Below are positions 41,889-50,549 of a stretch of 64,000 nt of DNA, piece by piece. The stretch covers positions 62,001-126,000 of the forward strand of contig CAJTKX010000003.1 of assembly GCA_910577055.1 (NCBI GenBank), in the 5' to 3' direction. Under the pieces are notes generated by a model. It had not been told where the DNA came from and did no database searches. It worked only from the letters and a program-made list of their open reading frames with translations. Each line of letters opens with the position of its first letter. Positions within the stretch are counted from its first letter, which is position 1. Source of the stretch: an uncultured Christensenella sp. (GTDB lineage: Bacteria; Bacillota; Clostridia; Christensenellales; Borkfalkiaceae). The translations under genes and the position numbers were made by a program.

Positions 41889-42602
41889 TTATTTTTTGTG
41901 TTTTATGACCGATGTACGGTGTTCCTCGCCCGCAAGAAGCTTTAAAATATTTTTGCGGTGCGCAACCCAAGTTAACAAATTTATAACAAGCAATATCAAC
42001 AGTAAAACGACAACCCACGGGCTTGTAATTTCGTTTTCATACCTTACGATAAACAGCGCCGCTTGCCAAATTGTCAACCCCGATACGCCGATAAGCGAAG
42101 CCATGCTTCCCCATTCGGTGATTGCAATGTATGCGAAAAGACACAAAAAGAACGCTAAAACGATAAACGCGAACCACCACTCTTCGCACGGCAGTGCGAA
42201 AAGAAACAGACCGAGCGTAGAGGCGATGCCCTTGCCGCCCTTGAACTTCAACGTTACGGGGAAGATATGTCCTATAATGACGAACACGCCGCAAAAATAT
42301 CTGATAAAGTCGGAAACAAGAATATCGGTACCCGCAAAAATATAGTCTTTGAAAATTATCCAACCGATAAGCGCGGGCAAGCCGCCTTTTATCGCGTCGC
42401 AAGTAAAGTTTATTACGCCTATTTTAAGCCCGAACGTGCGGGTCATATTCATCGAACCCGGGTTGCCGCTTCCCACCTCTCGAATATCCTTTTTCTTGAA
42501 ATGAGAAATCAAGACGGCGAAGTTAAAACAGCCTATAAGATAGCATACAACGGCGCAAAGGACAAGCCAATACCAACACTCCGCAAAAGCAATTTCCGTC
42601 AT
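41889..42602 (-). CDS. plsY: Acyl-phosphate:glycerol-3-phosphate acyltransferase
   Basis: 237 residues, multi-TM. Motifs EVGSGNPGSMNMTRTFG and LKFKGGKGIAST are the family signatures. First acylation of phospholipid synthesis. It overlaps der by 4 nt, an arrangement often seen in Firmicutes. The C-terminus is slightly longer and basic. Confidence 0.95.
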   Translation of the reverse strand: MTEIAFAECWYWLVLCAVVCYLIGCFNFAVLISHFKKKDIREVGSGNPGSMNMTRTFGLKIGVINFTCDAIKGGLPALIGWIIFKDYIFAGTDILVSDFIRYFCGVFVIIGHIFPVTLKFKGGKGIASTLGLFLFALPCEEWWFAFIVLAFFLCLFAYIAITEWGSMASLIGVSGLTIWQAALFIVRYENEITSPWVVVLLLILLVINLLTWVAHRKNILKLLAGEEHRTSVIKHKK

Positions 42603-43909
42603 TGCTCGCCATTCTCCCTCGGTATTATTTTTATGGGCGTGCCCGAAAAATCAAAGTTTTTTCTGATAACGTTTTCCAAAAACCGCTCGTATGAAAAGTG
42701 CAAAAGCTCTGCCGAGTTGACTTTTAAAACGAATGTAGGCGGCGCAACGGCGACTTGCGACGAGAAATAAACCTTCAATCTTCTGCCGTTATAGCTGGGC
42801 GGCTCGTTGGCGCGCACGGTGTCGGCGATTAAATCGTTTAAAATGCCCGTTGAAACGCGGAAATGAGAATGTGCGTACACCTCGTCGATGATAGAGAAAA
42901 TCTTTTCTGCGCGCTGACCCGTCTTTGCCGAAATGTATACGGACTTGAAATAGTCCATAAACTTCAAGTCCTCTTTAAGCTTCGCGTCGAATTTGTTAAT
43001 GGTATTGGTGTCCTTTTCAATCAAATCCCACTTGTTCATAACAATTACGGACGGTTTGCCCTCTTCGTGCACAAAGCCTATTATTTTGGTGTCTTGCTCG
43101 GTCAGCCCCTCAGCGCTGTCAACTACCAAAAGGCACACGTCGGCACGGCGCACGGCGTCGTAAGCGCGCAACTGCGAATAATACTCTATATCGTCCTCTA
43201 CTCTGCTCTTTTTGCGAATACCCGCAGTGTCTATAATCGTATAATTTTTGCCATTGTAGGTGAGCTGCGTATCGATTGCGTCGCGGGTGGTGCCGGCAAT
43301 GTCGGTAACTATTGTTCTTTCAAATCCCAAAAGGCGGTTAACAAGGCTCGATTTTCCGGCGTTGGGCTTTCCGACGACGGCGATTTTAATACTGTCGTCC
43401 TCCTCTAACGCGCCCTTTTCAAACCAACTTACAGCTTCGTCAAGCACGTCGCCTATACCCGTAGAGTGCTCGGCGGAAATTGCGTAAGGTTCGCCCAAGC
43501 CGAGGGAATAAAATTCGAAAATCTTATCCTCGGAATAATCGTCGATTTTGTTTACGACGAGGACGACGGGCTTTTTGCACTTTCTCAGCATATCCGCTAC
43601 GTCGTAGTCGGAGGTGGTAAGCCCTTCCCTTCCGTCAACCATAAACAATATTACATGAGCCGTTTCTATGGCGACTTCGGCTTGTTTTTTAATTTCCCGC
43701 CACATAATATCTTCCGACCGCATTTCTATGCCGCCGGTGTCCACTATAGAAAAGGCTTTGCCCCGCCATTCGCCGTCAGCGTAAAGTCTGTCGCGCGTGA
43801 CCCCGGGCTTGTCCTCCGTTATTGAAATTTTTTTGCCGACAACCTTGTTGAAAAAGGTGCTTTTGCCCACGTTGGGTCTGCCGACGATTGCTATTAACGG
43901 TTTAGCCAT
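42599..43909 (-). CDS. der: GTPase Der (EngA)
   Basis: Start at 43909 (MAKPLIAIVG); a GTG three codons earlier is possible. 436 residues with two GTPase domains (GRPNVGKSTF, DTGGIEM, NKIDD; GKPNAGKSSL, DTAGIRKK, NKWD) and a C-terminal KH-like domain. Essential for 50S assembly. Confidence 0.97.
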   Translation of the reverse strand: MAKPLIAIVGRPNVGKSTFFNKVVGKKISITEDKPGVTRDRLYADGEWRGKAFSIVDTGGIEMRSEDIMWREIKKQAEVAIETAHVILFMVDGREGLTTSDYDVADMLRKCKKPVVLVVNKIDDYSEDKIFEFYSLGLGEPYAISAEHSTGIGDVLDEAVSWFEKGALEEDDSIKIAVVGKPNAGKSSLVNRLLGFERTIVTDIAGTTRDAIDTQLTYNGKNYTIIDTAGIRKKSRVEDDIEYYSQLRAYDAVRRADVCLLVVDSAEGLTEQDTKIIGFVHEEGKPSVIVMNKWDLIEKDTNTINKFDAKLKEDLKFMDYFKSVYISAKTGQRAEKIFSIIDEVYAHSHFRVSTGILNDLIADTVRANEPPSYNGRRLKVYFSSQVAVAPPTFVLKVNSAELLHFSYERFLENVIRKNFDFSGTPIKIIPRENGEQ

Positions 43910-43955
43910 AATAACCACATTTTAACCGAACTTTAATTATTTGTAAAGAAAAAAC

Positions 43956-43971
43956 CCCGCCGATTAGCGGG
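43956..43971 (-). terminator. Terminator of the small membrane protein gene
   Basis: CCCGC/GCGGG stem with 6-nt loop, followed on the minus strand by GTTTTTTC. Confidence 0.65.
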
Positions 43972-43985
43972 ATTTATTTTTTCAA

Positions 43986-44321
43986 TTAGAATGCAAGATT
44001 GATGCCGACAAGTCCGAGCACCAGGAAGATTACCGCTACCCAGAAGAAAGCCCTTACAACCGCGCTTTTGGTGCGCATAAAGTGATAAGCCGGAATAGTT
44101 ACAGCAACTATAAGAGCAACTTGCGCTATCATACTGCATATACCCGTAACTCTGCCCGCCCAACCGATATGAACGTCTACTTTTGCCAACAGTCCGAATA
44201 CGAACGCAAGCATTGACGCGACCGCCGCGATTACCATTGCGACGTAAGCGCAGAATTTGACTACGTCCCATATGGAAGTAGTTCTGTTTGTCGTAGTGGT
44301 TTTTTTGGTTTTCTTTGCCAT
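43986..44321 (-). CDS. Small membrane protein, unknown function
   Basis: 111 residues with SD AAGGAG about 10 nt upstream. A Thr/Lys-rich N-terminus is followed by three or four hydrophobic helices (VVKFCAYVAMVIAAVASMLAFVFGLL, SMIAQVALIVAVTIPAYHF, FFWVAVIFLVLGLVGINLAF). No family recognised. A longer ORF in another frame over the same region lacks an SD and membrane character. Confidence 0.7.
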   Translation of the reverse strand: MAKKTKKTTTTNRTTSIWDVVKFCAYVAMVIAAVASMLAFVFGLLAKVDVHIGWAGRVTGICSMIAQVALIVAVTIPAYHFMRTKSAVVRAFFWVAVIFLVLGLVGINLAF

Positions 44322-44403
44322 AAATAAAACACTCCTTAAATTTTAGTTCCAATAAATTATATCAATTTATAATTTCATTTGCAAGCCAATAAAAAGATTT
44401 TAA

Positions 44404-45315
44404 TTAAATTTCTTTAAGTTTATTTAAAACTTGCGTAAAATAATCGGGTAAGGGCGCTTCGAAGCTCATTTCTTCGCCCGTTTTCGGGTGAGTAAGTTTC
44501 AAGCGCCACGCGTGCAAAAGCTGTCCGTTTAAGTTGAATTTCTGTTTTTTAACTCCGTAAACGGGGTCGCCGACGACGGGGTGAGCAAGGTGCTTTGCGT
44601 GAACGCGGATTTGGTGCGTTCTGCCCGTCCGCAAATCGAAACGGCAAAGCGTAAAACCCTCTTTATACCTTTTTAAAACTGTAAAATCGGTTATGGCAAG
44701 CTTGCCTTTTTCGGGCGGAACGACAGCCATTTTTACTCTGTCGCGGGGGTCGCGCCCTATATAGGTGGTAATTGTGCCGCTATCCTCTTTTAAGTTACCT
44801 TCCAACAGCGCGAGGTAAGTGCGCTTGCAAGTCTTTTCCTCAATCTGTTTGGAAAGGCTGAGATGAGCCGCATCGTTCTTTGCCACTACTAGCAGCCCCG
44901 AGGTATCCTTATCTATTCTGTGAACGATACCGGGGCGGATAACGCCGTTTATGCCGCTTAGGCTGTCAAGTTTATACAAAAGCGCGTTTACAAGCGTGCC
45001 CTCCAAATTGCCGTTACCAATATGCACCGTCATACCTTGCGGCTTGTTTACTACGGCGATGTCGTCGTCCTCGTAAACGATATCGATGGGAATGTTCTCG
45101 GGCTTGGCGGAGTATTCAACCGCGTCGGGCAAGGTAACTTCAGCCACGTCACCCGCGCTTATCGGCAAGGACGGCTTTGCGGGTTTGCCGTTTATTAATA
45201 CGCCGAACTCAAACAGTTTTTTGACCGCCGAGCGTGTAAACCCCTCTAATTTATCGCTTAAAAATATATCGGCGCGGGCATATGCTTCCCGCGCTGTCAA
45301 TGTTTCGGTTTTCAT
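44404..45315 (-). CDS. RluA/RluD-family pseudouridine synthase
   Basis: 303 residues: an S4 domain (SAVKKLFEFGVLINGKP), then the synthase with VVNKPQGMTVH, the catalytic HRIDKDTSGLLVVAK and LRTGRTHQIRVH. Most like RluD, which modifies 23S rRNA helix 69. It overlaps lspA by 4 nt, the common lspA-rluD pair. Confidence 0.93.
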   Translation of the reverse strand: MKTETLTAREAYARADIFLSDKLEGFTRSAVKKLFEFGVLINGKPAKPSLPISAGDVAEVTLPDAVEYSAKPENIPIDIVYEDDDIAVVNKPQGMTVHIGNGNLEGTLVNALLYKLDSLSGINGVIRPGIVHRIDKDTSGLLVVAKNDAAHLSLSKQIEEKTCKRTYLALLEGNLKEDSGTITTYIGRDPRDRVKMAVVPPEKGKLAITDFTVLKRYKEGFTLCRFDLRTGRTHQIRVHAKHLAHPVVGDPVYGVKKQKFNLNGQLLHAWRLKLTHPKTGEEMSFEAPLPDYFTQVLNKLKEI

Positions 45316-45920
45316 TTGTCTTCTTCCGTATTTTCGTGCAAGTTATTAGGCTCCGCCGTTTCGCCGCCCGCCTTTTTACGCTCTTCCTCTTCCTTTCTTG
45401 CGGCTTGAAAGGCTTTTGCCTTTTTTGTGAGCGGAAACACAGCTATTTCGTTTATAAAAAGCATATCCACAGCGGCAAGTATTGCGCCTATCACTATAAA
45501 GAAATCCGCAAAGTTGCAGTACGCGATACTTCCGAACATCCAAAGCCCGAACCAATCGCGGACATAGCCCAAAGCAAGCCTATCCACAATGTTGCCGATT
45601 GCGCCCGCTATTACCATAGAGATTGCAACCTTTAACACTATAAATCGGTTGGGCAGAACTATAAACGCAAAAATCATTGCCGCAAGCAATAAAAAAGTTA
45701 TTACCAAAACGGGAATTTGCCCGAGATATATTCCAAAAGCTATGCCGTTGTTGGGAACTCCGCTTTTTATTATGACTACGCCCGGGATAATTACGGCGTT
45801 CCAATTACACGCCACCTCGAAGTGCTTGGTAAGTAAATCCGCAGCAATAAGCACGGCGATAACCACAAGTAATATTATGCTTAATTTGCCGAAGTGCGGC
45901 TTTATCTTCCTTTTAGTCAT
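45312..45920 (-). CDS. lspA: Lipoprotein signal peptidase (signal peptidase II) with charged tail
   Basis: Start at 45920 (MTKRKIKPHFG). 202 residues with four TM helices and catalytic Asp motifs GNIVDRLALGYVRDWF and YCNFADFF, plus NNGIAFG. It cleaves prolipoproteins before the lipobox Cys, and the window encodes at least five such substrates. About 40 C-terminal residues are an extra, Lys/Glu-rich cytoplasmic tail (ARKEEEERKKAGG). Confidence 0.94.
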   Translation of the reverse strand: MTKRKIKPHFGKLSIILLVVIAVLIAADLLTKHFEVACNWNAVIIPGVVIIKSGVPNNGIAFGIYLGQIPVLVITFLLLAAMIFAFIVLPNRFIVLKVAISMVIAGAIGNIVDRLALGYVRDWFGLWMFGSIAYCNFADFFIVIGAILAAVDMLFINEIAVFPLTKKAKAFQAARKEEEERKKAGGETAEPNNLHENTEEDK

Positions 45921-45993
45921 ATTATATATAATATTATAAAATAGCCGCAAAGTCAATTAAGAACAAGTGAAAATGCTGTGGAATTATAAAGAA

Positions 45994-46017
45994 ATACGCC
46001 GAAGTTATTCGGCGTAT
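45994..46017 (-). terminator. Terminator after mazF
   Basis: Perfect 10-bp stem ATACGCCGAA/TTCGGCGTAT (45994-46003 with 46008-46017), with TTTCTTTAT on the minus strand. Confidence 0.75.
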
Positions 46018-46020
46018 CTT

Positions 46021-46368
46021 TTATTTTGCAAACCCAAGGCTGATTAAAATAGCTTTATCCACTTTAGACATTGTTTGTTCGTTTAACTCGCCTATTCTTT
46101 CCTTTAATCTGCGCTTGTCTAAGGTGCGGATTTGTTCAAGTAATATTACCGAGTCCCTTACAAGCCCGTAGGCTGACGATGGCAACTCTATATGGGTGGG
46201 AAGCTTCGCCTTGTTGATTTTGCTTGTTACCGCCGCGGCTATTACCGTGGGGGAGTATTTGTTGCCCACGTCGTTTTGAACCACGAGAACGGGTCTTATT
46301 CCTCCCTGCTCACTGCCAACCACGGGGGATAAATCTGCATAGTACAGCTCTCCGCGCTTAATCGTCAT
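46021..46368 (-). CDS. mazF: MazF/PemK-family endoribonuclease toxin (EndoA-like)
   Basis: Start at 46368 with AGAGG SD; 115 residues, as for EndoA. Motifs KRGELYYADLSPVVGSEQGGIRPVLVVQND, PTVIAAAVTSK and GLVRDSVILLEQIRTLDKRRL. It cleaves mRNA at short motifs. No antitoxin gene is adjacent: the upstream neighbour is a cation exchanger 83 nt away and no small ORF fits between. Confidence 0.93.
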   Translation of the reverse strand: MTIKRGELYYADLSPVVGSEQGGIRPVLVVQNDVGNKYSPTVIAAAVTSKINKAKLPTHIELPSSAYGLVRDSVILLEQIRTLDKRRLKERIGELNEQTMSKVDKAILISLGFAK

Positions 46369-46451
46369 AATTAACCTCTCTTTCGGCAGGGTATACTCTA
46401 TTATATGTACTGCCTTACCATTATTGTTGACGGGAAGGCAACGTTTTATAC

Positions 46452-47549
46452 TCAATAGAGGTGAATTACATACAAGTTTAGGAAGATGAAAATATAGTAC
46501 AGCACAAGGCAGACAAGCATAATTATGCCCGCGATTCTGCCGATGCTTTTGGTTTTGCCCCAGCAAGACGAGAATATAAGCACTGCCGCAAACAGAGAAA
46601 CCAATCCACACACAAGCCCTTCGGTTGTAAACGGCAAACCGTCTGCGCCTTTACAAAGCGCGCCCACGCCGCCTATCAACAAAATATTTGCGATGTTGCT
46701 GCCGATAATGTTGCCCGTGGCTATGCCTACGTCGCCTTTTTTTGCGGCTGAAACCGAAGTTACAAGCTCGGGAAGGGAAGTGCCGAACGCAACGACGGTA
46801 AGCGCGACTATTTCCGGGTCGATACCGATGAGGTTGACGGAAACCGTTCTTGCCGAGTTTACGACAAGCGTTGCTCCTCCGACAACCATTATCAACCCGA
46901 CGACGGTAATTACTATTAAAAACCAAATCTTGTCTTTAAGCTCTTCATACTTTGCCGTAACTTTCGCCCACCAAGATTGAGGGGTTGCGTTTGCCGCGGC
47001 GTTTTCGCCGTCGAAAGGCACCGCGACGGCGGTCGCCTCTTCCAAAAGCACTTTCGATTGCTTTTTCGCAAGAACGATATTATAAGCCATAAACGCGGCG
47101 TACAAAACGATGAGAATTAAACCTTCCCACCAAACAAAGCTGTTGCCGAGCGCGCCCATAAGCACAAAAAGTGCGCTTATAAAAATTAAAAAAGGTAAAT
47201 CGATAAAACGCGTGGTTCTTTCGACGGGTAATTTGCAAATTGCCGCCGAAATGCCGAGAATGAGGAAGATATTCAAGACGTTGCTGCCGAGAATATTTCC
47301 TACGATAAGCTCTCCCGTACTGCCGAGCGCGTCAACTATGGTTACGGCAAGCTCGGGGGCGGACGTACCGAGGGCGACTACCGTTGCGCCGATTATGAAA
47401 GTGGAAACCTTCAACTTTTTTGCAATGCCCGACGCGCCGTCCACGAAAAAGTCCGCGCCTTTGACCAAAAGCACAAAACCGATAAGCAGCAAAATGATAT
47501 TTACTATCCAAGTTGCCGCAACGTTATCCAGAATAAGGTCGTAATTCAT
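46452..47549 (-). CDS. Cation/Ca2+ exchanger (CaCA family) under a Mn riboswitch
   Basis: 365 residues, ~10 TM helices in two inverted halves, each with an alpha-repeat: GTSAPELAVTIVDAL...GNILGSNVLN and GTSLPELVTSVSAAKKG...GNIIGSNIAN. This is the YrbG/CaxA-like K+-dependent exchanger group. The yybP-ykoY element upstream implies that manganese induces it, so Mn(II) export is the likely job. Good SD (GAGG, 7 nt). Confidence 0.88.
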   Translation of the reverse strand: MNYDLILDNVAATWIVNIILLLIGFVLLVKGADFFVDGASGIAKKLKVSTFIIGATVVALGTSAPELAVTIVDALGSTGELIVGNILGSNVLNIFLILGISAAICKLPVERTTRFIDLPFLIFISALFVLMGALGNSFVWWEGLILIVLYAAFMAYNIVLAKKQSKVLLEEATAVAVPFDGENAAANATPQSWWAKVTAKYEELKDKIWFLIVITVVGLIMVVGGATLVVNSARTVSVNLIGIDPEIVALTVVAFGTSLPELVTSVSAAKKGDVGIATGNIIGSNIANILLIGGVGALCKGADGLPFTTEGLVCGLVSLFAAVLIFSSCWGKTKSIGRIAGIIMLVCLVLYYIFIFLNLYVIHLY

Positions 47550-47593
47550 CTTTTTACCTCTATATTATATTTAGCGGGTCGGAGAAAAAATAT

Positions 47594-47722
47594 AAGACCT
47601 CCGACTTAAATTTCTTTAAGTCGAAAGTCTTGTTCCTTAAAAGTTAAGGGGCGACGGCACGATTTTTTATAAATCGGGGTCTGTTGCCGTAAGCCTTGTA
47701 ACTACTCCCTTTCAACGGATTT
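47594..47722 (-). promoter_or_regulatory. yybP-ykoY (Mn2+) riboswitch
   Basis: On the minus strand the 5' motif AAAGGGAGTAG is followed by GGCAACAGACC, a hairpin arm pair around GATTT...AAATC, GCCGTCGCC, and a 3' stem starting CAAGACTTTCGACTT and closing AAGTCGGAGGTCTT, then ATATTTTTT. These match the order of conserved pieces in the yybP-ykoY family as I know it. The last stem plus U-rich run could act as the terminator of the off state. Confidence 0.75.
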
Positions 47723-47734
47723 CAGTTTATCAGA

Positions 47735-49183
47735 TTAAGTTTTTCGTGTCAAGCGTTTTATCGCAATGTGAACGTTGTTTATTATATCGTATGCAGTTGC
47801 GCAAAAATCTGTTTTTTCTTCCGAAGATATTTCGGCGGATAATCCCAAAACGTAAGTTGCGCAAACTGCGCCGTCAAAGGCATTAAGCCCGCGTGTAAGC
47901 GTACCGCATAAAAAACCCGCAAGAATATCCCCGCTGCCGCCCTTGGCAAGCGCCGTACTGCCGCGCGCGTTGATAACGGTTTTTGCGCCGTCGGTGATAA
48001 CGGTCGTTGCCGACTTTAACACTACGGTTACGCCATATTCCTTTGCATAAACTTTTGCCTCTTTTATGGGGTCGCTTGAAATTTCCTCAACGGTTTTTCC
48101 CGTTAGGCGGGAAAACTCTTTTAAGTGCGGGGTCAACACAACCTCACACTTTTTGTTTTTAAGAATTTCCGCGCCGAACTCAGAAAGCGCGTTTAGCCCG
48201 TCTGCGTCTATTAAAAGCGAACCGGTATATTCGTTTAAAATTTGTTTAATTTTTCCGTATAGTTCCTCGGTTACTCCGCAACCCATACCGACGGCAATTG
48301 CGTTGGCGGTAAAGTCTATCCCGTCCGAATAAATTACTTGCGGGTATTTTGCGGCAAGGGCGAATTTAACTTCCTCCGCCGTCGCAAGCTTGACAATGCC
48401 GCAACCCGACTTTAAAGCCGCTTGCAAGCTGAGCGCCGCCGCACCAATGTATTTCTTTGAGCCGGCTACAATTAGCGCCGTGCCGTAAGTGCCTTTATGT
48501 GAATTGCGTTTGCGCGAGGGGAAAAATCCCGAAATATCGTTTTCGCCGTAAATTATTGCGCAAGAGTGCTCCACCGATTGCGGCAGTGAAATACCGATAT
48601 CCTTTTTAATTATCTCGCCGCAGTAATCAAGCCCGTCGTTTAAAAAGTGACCGAGCTTGTACTCCGCAATGGCAACGGTTTTATCCGCCTTAACGGCAAT
48701 GCCGAGCGCTTTTCCGTTATCGCCCGAAAGTCCGCTTGGAATATCTGCGGACAAAACATAAGCGCCAAAGGAGTTGATTTCTTCGATAAGCGTTTTAATT
48801 TCGCCCGTAATTTCGCGGCAAAGTCCCGTACCAAAAATGCAGTCAATTACGATTGACCCCCACATATGCCGCAAATAACGACCTTTATAGTCTTGTTTTT
48901 CCCTTTCGCAATCGGGGGATAAGCTACCCTCCAAAGCATACACTGCAACGTTAAAACCACGGGTTAACAGCTCTTGTGCGCAGACATAGCCGTCACCGCC
49001 GTTGTTGCCCGTGCCGCAAATTACTGCAATTTCATCGGTTTTTAAGCCTTTTGCCGTCTTTTCAGCCTCGTCTGCGAGCGCAACGCCCGCACGGAGCATT
49101 AATTCTGCGGAAGATACTTGCTTTTGCTTGATTGTATACGCATCGGATAGGCGCATTTCAGCGTTTGATAAAACCTTTTCCAT
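47735..49183 (-). CDS. nnrD: Bifunctional NAD(P)HX epimerase/dehydratase
   Basis: 482 residues. N-terminal epimerase (NAXE/YjeF-N: CGTGNNGGDGYVCAQEL, IDCIFGTGL, DIPSGLSGDNG) and C-terminal ADP-dependent dehydratase (HKGTYGTALIVAGSKKYIGAAALS, LIDADGLNAL, LTPHLKEFSRL, ARGSTALAKGGSGDILAGFL). Repairs hydrated NAD(P)H. The epimerase carries repeat copy D in frame, encoding GRYLRHMWGSIV just before IDCIFGTGL, where family members normally have a longer variable stretch. Start overlaps birA stop by one base. Confidence 0.93.
   Translation of the reverse strand: MEKVLSNAEMRLSDAYTIKQKQVSSAELMLRAGVALADEAEKTAKGLKTDEIAVICGTGNNGGDGYVCAQELLTRGFNVAVYALEGSLSPDCEREKQDYKGRYLRHMWGSIVIDCIFGTGLCREITGEIKTLIEEINSFGAYVLSADIPSGLSGDNGKALGIAVKADKTVAIAEYKLGHFLNDGLDYCGEIIKKDIGISLPQSVEHSCAIIYGENDISGFFPSRKRNSHKGTYGTALIVAGSKKYIGAAALSLQAALKSGCGIVKLATAEEVKFALAAKYPQVIYSDGIDFTANAIAVGMGCGVTEELYGKIKQILNEYTGSLLIDADGLNALSEFGAEILKNKKCEVVLTPHLKEFSRLTGKTVEEISSDPIKEAKVYAKEYGVTVVLKSATTVITDGAKTVINARGSTALAKGGSGDILAGFLCGTLTRGLNAFDGAVCATYVLGLSAEISSEEKTDFCATAYDIINNVHIAIKRLTRKT
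48852..48880 (-). repeat. Dispersed 29-bp repeat, copy D (inside nnrD)
   Basis: Minus-strand copy with core TTGCGGCATATGTGGGGG, used here as the reference. Read in frame within the epimerase domain. Confidence 0.75.
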
Positions 49184-49863
49184 TACAGCCTTAAAGATAC
49201 CTCCGCAGCGCTTATTTCAAGCATATTCCCGCACCAATCGACCAAAAGCCTCCCGTTTTCGGTAACGTCGATAGCCGTAACCACCCTTTCTTCCGTGTAG
49301 GTTTTAAGCGTTACTTGCTGCCCGAACCAAGTAATGTATTTTTTGTAATCTTCTATCGTGTAGCTCTCCTCAAAACTCTGTATAAAGGCGTTTTTTACCT
49401 CTTCCAAAGCAACTTTTTTGCCCGTTAACTCTTTCATCGATACGGCTATTTTCCCTATCTCGGCGGAAATTTCATTATTCACGTTGATACCTATTCCCAC
49501 TATCGAGCGGGTGATTTTTCCGTTCGAAAAGGTGTTTTCAATCAGCGTACCGCAAATTTTTTTATCGCCGACAAGCACGTCGTTTGCCCAACGTATTATG
49601 GGAGAAATCCCGAATTTTTCAAGCGTTCGGCACACGGCAACACAGCCGTTAATCATAATTTTAAAAGCGTTTTCGGCAGAAAAATTTTCGTAATGGCGCA
49701 TAACCGAAACGTACAACCCGCCGTCAAGCGAGATAAAACTTCTACCCTTTGTGCCTTTGCCCGCCGTCTGCTTTCTTGCAAAAACGCATAAATCTTCGCC
49801 GTTGTCATTTTGCTTGCAGTATTCGTTTGTGGAGTCAACCTTATCAAGCTCAATAATCTTCAT
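49183..49863 (-). CDS. birA: Biotin-[acetyl-CoA-carboxylase] ligase, monofunctional
   Basis: Start at 49863 (MKIIELDKVDSTN), overlapping recX by 14 nt. 226 residues without the DNA-binding wHTH domain. Motifs STNEYCK, QTAGKGTKGRSF (biotinyl-AMP loop), IRWANDVLVGDKKICGTLIE, VGIGINVN. Activates biotin and transfers it to carrier Lys residues. Part of its 3' end (49212-49226) is identical over 15 nt to repeat copy B. Confidence 0.93.
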   Translation of the reverse strand: MKIIELDKVDSTNEYCKQNDNGEDLCVFARKQTAGKGTKGRSFISLDGGLYVSVMRHYENFSAENAFKIMINGCVAVCRTLEKFGISPIIRWANDVLVGDKKICGTLIENTFSNGKITRSIVGIGINVNNEISAEIGKIAVSMKELTGKKVALEEVKNAFIQSFEESYTIEDYKKYITWFGQQVTLKTYTEERVVTAIDVTENGRLLVDWCGNMLEISAAEVSLRL

Positions 49864-50467
49864 CGCCGCCCCCAACACTTTCAAGTGCGGATTTTGCCGT
49901 ATCGTAGCCGAAACCTTTGGACAACAAATATTTAAAACCTTTGTATAGGTTTTCTTTGGAAAAGTCCTTGCCGCGCAGATATTTTTGCAAAATTTTCGCA
50001 GCTTCGCCGTCGTCCTCTTCCACCTCTTCCAAAACCTCTTCGATAGCCCGCCTATCCGCGCCGCGTTTGATTAAGTCTGCCTCTAACGCGCGCTTGCCCT
50101 TGCCCGTAACGCTTTGAACATAGGCGCGGCAATAAGCGTAGTCGTCAACGAATTTATAGTATTCCAACCGCTCTAAGACATAGACTTGAACGGCTTCGGT
50201 ATAACCTTTTTTTGCAAGAAAATCGGTAATTTGCTTGCGCGTTTTCATTGTTGCGGATATGTGAGTCATCGCCTTATCGAGGGCTTCGCTTTTCTCCGTT
50301 TCAAGCTGAATTTCATCAAGCTTGACCTTTTCGATATGCATACCCGCTTTAAGGTGATACTTAATTGCAACTTCAAGCTTGATTCCGCAATAAAAGCGCC
50401 CGTCAACATATACGTTACAGCGTTTTGCGTCCTTTTTTTGGGGTTCGATAGAGGTAATTTCTGCCAT
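49850..50467 (-). CDS. recX: RecX family regulator of RecA
   Basis: 205 residues, all-helical RecX repeats: KTRKQITDFLAKKGYTEAV, YKFVDDYAYCRAYVQ, KGKRALEADLIKRGADRRAIEEVLEE. Caps and disassembles RecA filaments. First gene of a recX-birA-nnrD unit. Confidence 0.88.
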   Translation of the reverse strand: MAEITSIEPQKKDAKRCNVYVDGRFYCGIKLEVAIKYHLKAGMHIEKVKLDEIQLETEKSEALDKAMTHISATMKTRKQITDFLAKKGYTEAVQVYVLERLEYYKFVDDYAYCRAYVQSVTGKGKRALEADLIKRGADRRAIEEVLEEVEEDDGEAAKILQKYLRGKDFSKENLYKGFKYLLSKGFGYDTAKSALESVGGGDEDY

Positions 50468-50511
50468 AGTCCTATTTTATCATTTGCGCGTTTTTTTGTC
50501 AATTCCCGCAG

Positions 50512-50540
50512 TTGACACACTGTGCGGGCAAGTGTATAAT
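50512..50540 (+). promoter_or_regulatory. Consensus promoter P1 of the redox cassette
   Basis: TTGACA (50512-50517), 17-nt spacer, TATAAT (50535-50540), both perfect. Start codon at 50550, 9 nt past the -10, so the 5' UTR would be 0-4 nt. The hexamers and spacer are nearly identical to the promoter at 51378-51406. Confidence 0.85.
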
Positions 50541-50549
50541 TTTGATACG

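Noticed and set aside
43933..44352. 139-codon alternative frame over the small membrane protein
   Set aside because: It lacks an SD and membrane helices; the 43986-44321 frame has both.
49212..49226. Half copy of the 29-bp repeat in birA
   Set aside because: Fifteen bases match copy B, but the other half does not and the codons suit the BirA C-terminus; not counted as a member.
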